Origin: Chaetoceros tenuissimus
Lineage: Eukaryota; Bacillariophyta; Thalassiosirophyceae; Chaetocerotales; Chaetocerotaceae
Assembly: GCA_021927905.1 (NCBI GenBank)
Contig: BLLK01000047.1
Span: forward strand, 1,426,001 to 1,490,000
DNA: 64,000 nt
Reading direction: 5' to 3'
Of this stretch, positions 60,715 through 64,000 are shown in pieces. A program made the translations under genes and the position numbers. A model generated the notes under the pieces. The model was not told the DNA's origin. It made no database searches and saw only the letters and a program-made list of their open reading frames with translations. Positions within the stretch are counted from its first letter, which is position 1, and each line of letters opens with the position of its first letter.

Positions 60715-63486
60715 TTATTTATGCTCATCTTCGTCTAAACGTTCAATGGTCACAGTTGACCTTTGACGTCTTGCTTTATTCGTTTCATCTCTTTTTGGTT
60801 TATTGTCCACTAAAGCAATTGCGCCGATCACTGTTCCAGTTATAGCAGCAGCTGCTGCAATCCATTTGAGTGCCTGATTGTCGTTTTGTATCCTTACCGA
60901 AGAATGTCTAGGATAAGTTTCTGATTGATTAGGTGAGAAGGTAGTGCTTTCGTGTGCTTCTTTTTCGGAATCGGCATTTTGGCGACTGCCTTCTTTAATT
61001 TCAGTCCAACTGTGAACACTCTCATTGTCGCCATCGCCTTGTTGATCTTCTCCTTCGAATTCAAGATCGTCGAAACCAATCGTAGTGCATTCCCCCGTCA
61101 CAGCTGTGGAACAAGTAGGTTCTGCTGTGGTGCTTTCGTCCTCGTTAAAAATATGAGACTCTCTTTCCTTGCCAATTTCTTTCTCCTTTTCAACTACTGT
61201 ACCTACATAACTTGAAGGATCAGGATGAGGAGTTTCAACTCTTTTCTGGAAGAAAGATAGGATTCGTGCTAGTACTTTGTTATTAGGAATGATTTCATAT
61301 TCCTCCATTAAATCACTAGAGTTTTTCATCAATTTTTGAAAACTCGTTGCGAGAGTCAAAGCTGTATGAGCAAATATTCCAGTTTTCCCTTGGTTTGGAT
61401 TTTGTCGGTTTGCATAAATTTGAACAATTTCAGTCAAGATTGCACCAAAACTTGAGTGGATTCCATTGCTGTGAATCTCTACACTCAGGCTTGCAAGTGA
61501 AACTACAGCAAATACTACGTCTGTTGCAAGCTGAACTGTATGTACACACTTCATGGCTACAAGACCTGATTCCAATGCCTGCACGCTCATTTGAATATTA
61601 CTCCATACTTGCAAAAGCGGTCCAGGATAATTTTTGGAAAATGTGTCTGGGCTCAGTAGAACCTCCATTGAAGACATTTGTGTTGGGAAAAGGGACAAAG
61701 GCCAGTCTTGATTGCTATCTCCTTCCATTTCTTCGTAGCAAAGTGCACATGAATTTAGCCATTTCGAAATTCTTACTACCTCAAGTAGAATCAAAGGTAT
61801 AAGAGGTGGTAGGCACCGAGTTGCATCATAGGGGAGAAATAAAAGAAGGTAGATGGAACACAAAACAGCTGGACATCGATAAGCCAGAGATAGTAACGAT
61901 GCGGTCAGACGAGAAGGTGGAATGTCTTCGATAGCTTTTCGATATGATGCTAGTGCTGGTTTTGCCCTTTCATTGCTGCTAAAAGTTGCAATAAATTGCT
62001 TGAAATTGAAAAATGAGTTATCTCGTCTTTTGCAAGCACCTATTGGTTCAGATCGATTGGATTCTTGGCACATTTGATATGTGGTGATTGAAAGCATTGT
62101 GGCCAGTTCGTCCCAACCAATGGTGGATGTTTTTGTCTCATGAGTCTTAAGACTACTGTCTGCCGAAGGTTTGGTTTGATTTGTATCTCTAGTAGATTGT
62201 ACATGAATTGACGTCGATTTTTGTACAGAAGCATTCGGTTTGTTGTCGTCCCAGTAATTAACTATCCAGCGCAAAATTGTGAGCTTCAATATTTCGTCTT
62301 CGACTACTTCATCTCCTATATCAACAATTATATCCCGCAATGTGTTACACAGTACTGCCCGCAATATGTTTGTCTCTCTGTTAACTTCATTGTCATTATT
62401 GCTAGAACACAGTACCAGGAAAGCACCAGTTGCTGATGTAAGTGGCCCTGCTAGTAAGATTGGTCTGAGAAAGCCGTTCACTTTTGCTTGAATGATTGTT
62501 GAAATCAATGCCATAATATAGAGTGCTATCCATGAATGTAATTTACATTCAAAAAGAGAAGAGGACGCTTTCTTGACTATGGTTATGTTGCATATATTGC
62601 AAACACCATCACCCCATTCTTTCCAATTGAACCTTTTTTCGGATTTGTCTTTACTTGGAGGCGAAGTCATGACATTAAAATGAAATGAAAAAAGGAAGAT
62701 CACTTCCATTACTACACAGCCCCAGCAAAATAGATTATTGTAAAGTCCAGAAATACCCTCCCCAAAAAGTCTGCTGAGAATCAAAAGTGCTGTTGCTTCT
62801 ATAAATAAAGGAACACAAATCAACAAGCTTATGGTGATATTCCTTGCCATTTTTCCATTTACATTCTCAAGTAAAGTCAATACTAGATCAAAAGCTGACT
62901 CAGGTATCTTGGAGGCTTTAGCGTTGATTCTAGTTTGCGGTTTAACGAAGTAATAACTAATCGCAATTACCATCATTGTAGAAAACAGTATTCGGTGTAA
63001 ATTCTGCATACTGAGATATGCAATCGAACATATTTGAAGGCAGACTCCAATAGCAAGGGAAAATGCTCCTACGTAATGGCGATGTCAGTCTAAAAAGTCC
63101 ATATAGTGATTGTGTTCTACTCTTGTTATCTTACCTAAGCGCATGGACAAATTGTAATGCCATAATTCTCGTACCAGATGAAATAGAAAAAGACCTGGGA
63201 AACGAGAAAGAGGTTGGTTCACATATTTGGACTTGAAGTGATGTTGTGTTTGATGTTTTTCTCTTATCTTGATGAGAGTTCTACAAGTATCTTCATTCTT
63301 CATAGAATTCGTAGAAGAACTCGAATATGTTTGCAAAGGCTTCAACCTCTCAGTTGGAGATGACATGTCTTCAAGCCTTGCATGTGTCGACGATGATGAA
63401 GAAGAAGAAGTCTCTCTTGCATTGCAATCTAGCGAAATCCAATTTTCATCTTCATCGTCAGGTTCAAAATCCTGTATGACTGTCAT
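60715..63486 (-). CDS. Multi-pass membrane protein of unknown function
   Basis: Two exons (63486-63135 and 63068-60715) with a 66-bp intron; the phase-1 junction restores MRLG-AFSLAIGVCL. 901 residues. A polar N-terminal region with a Ser-run (SSSSSSS) leads to several hydrophobic spans: ILFSTMMVIAISYYFV, ISLLICVPLFIEATALLIL, LFCWGCVVMEVIFLFSF, WIALYIMALISTIIQAK and LLAGPLTSATGAFLVLC, then a cytosolic loop and further spans (CSIYLLLFLPYDATRCLPPL). A large C-terminal acidic, Glu/Asp-rich region ends with one more hydrophobic helix (WIAAAAAITGTVIGAIALV). No family recognised. Confidence 0.65.
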
Positions 63487-63854
63487 AACTATAAAATATG
63501 TTTGGGATGGGACAAGTCGCTTATTGCTTTGTTAAATGGTTGAAATAGAGTAGAAGGAGAGAGGGAGATGTGAGATGTGAGCTATTCATTCTTCCAAGAA
63601 GATAACAGAGAAAACATCATACCAAACTAGTGGTATGCATGTAGAAATTGTCTTTCTGGGTCTGTCAACTTTTAAATTACACAAAAGTAGAACTTCAAAA
63701 AACAACAAATTCTCCGCTTTGTTTTGTTTTTGTGTTTTGTGTATTTTATTGTAATATTGGATTTCGGTTGCTTCTCGCTTCTCTGTGTGGTGTGTGTGTG
63801 TGTGTATTCCAATAATTTGAGGTGGAACAAAGACGATCCAGTGATCGCTGGACC
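63487..63854. other. Divergent spacer with GT microsatellite
   Basis: A GTGTGTGT run lies at about 63785-63804. There is no supported gene. Confidence 0.35.
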
Positions 63855-64000
63855 ATGTATGATCCAGCAAATTCAGAGTTGGCTGGTAATTTGCTGAGAA
63901 ATCTCAAAAATGGACGGCTTGGAAATAAATGTGAGGGAAGACTAGACTTGGACTCATTGAGGATTCATTCCATGAGAACAAACTTCTGTCCTCATGTACT
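63855..64000 (+). CDS. Possible gene start, cut by the right edge
   Basis: An ATG at 63855 opens a frame that stays open to the window end (MYDPANSELAGNLLRNLKNG onward, 48 codons). Too short to identify. Confidence 0.3.
   Translation, partial: MYDPANSELAGNLLRNLKNGRLGNKCEGRLDLDSLRIHSMRTNFCPHV

Overview
The window is AT-rich nuclear DNA from a unicellular stramenopile, most likely a centric diatom (Chaetoceros-like; the species is an inference). Reasons: eukaryotic genes with short GT-AG introns of about 65-90 bp; plastid-type leaders in which a signal peptide is followed by a phenylalanine-led transit peptide (11049 and 43769 genes); a diatom-style cyclin; an HMG protein with polyQ runs; PT-rich type I membrane proteins; and a eukaryotic tRNA-Glu with a Pol III T-run. 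No prokaryotic operon structure is present, and genes sit on both strands about 0.3-1 kb apart.  Layout. 1-9 kb: C-terminus of an importin-beta, a cyclin, COQ6 monooxygenase, O-fucosyltransferase copy A and a small hypothetical gene. 9-13 kb: a tRNA-Glu with a decayed second copy, and a plastid VKOR-thioredoxin fusion. 13-17.5 kb: a membrane-anchored glycosyltransferase and O-fucosyltransferase copy B. 17.6-27.5 kb: an accessory-looking stretch with a broken ORF, a 2OG-oxygenase-like gene, fresh tandem duplications, a TPR pseudogene, a USP deubiquitinase with an in-frame stop, an AP2+Myb protein and P-element-like transposase remnants. 27.8-34.7 kb: an RGRG-repeat protein, cytosolic prolyl-tRNA synthetase and PEX16. 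35.1-36.1 kb: two identical 457-bp transposon copies in inverted orientation. 36.2-40.9 kb: a methyltransferase-like gene split into two halves by about 3.4 kb that holds two intact genes. 41-49.4 kb: HMG protein, small plastid membrane protein, the intact methyltransferase-like paralogue, a pseudouridine synthase, a small acidic protein and a histidine phosphatase. 49.4-54.2 kb: gene-poor, containing a heavily mutated isoleucyl-tRNA synthetase pseudogene. 54.2-63.5 kb: a secreted ShKT/SET protein, a PT-rich type I membrane protein and a multi-pass membrane protein. A possible gene start lies at the right edge.  The genes do not form one pathway. Recurring themes are protein glycosylation (two O-fucosyltransferases and a GT8-like enzyme), organelle redox and translation (COQ6, LTO1-like VKOR, organellar pseudouridine synthase) and gene remodelling by duplication and transposition. 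The strongest structural observations are: (1) the palindrome at 35142-36115, whose exact 9-bp flanks match crosswise, as expected if two Mutator-like insertions later recombined and flipped the DNA between them; (2) the split methyltransferase gene with its intact paralogue nearby; (3) the isoleucyl-tRNA synthetase relic.
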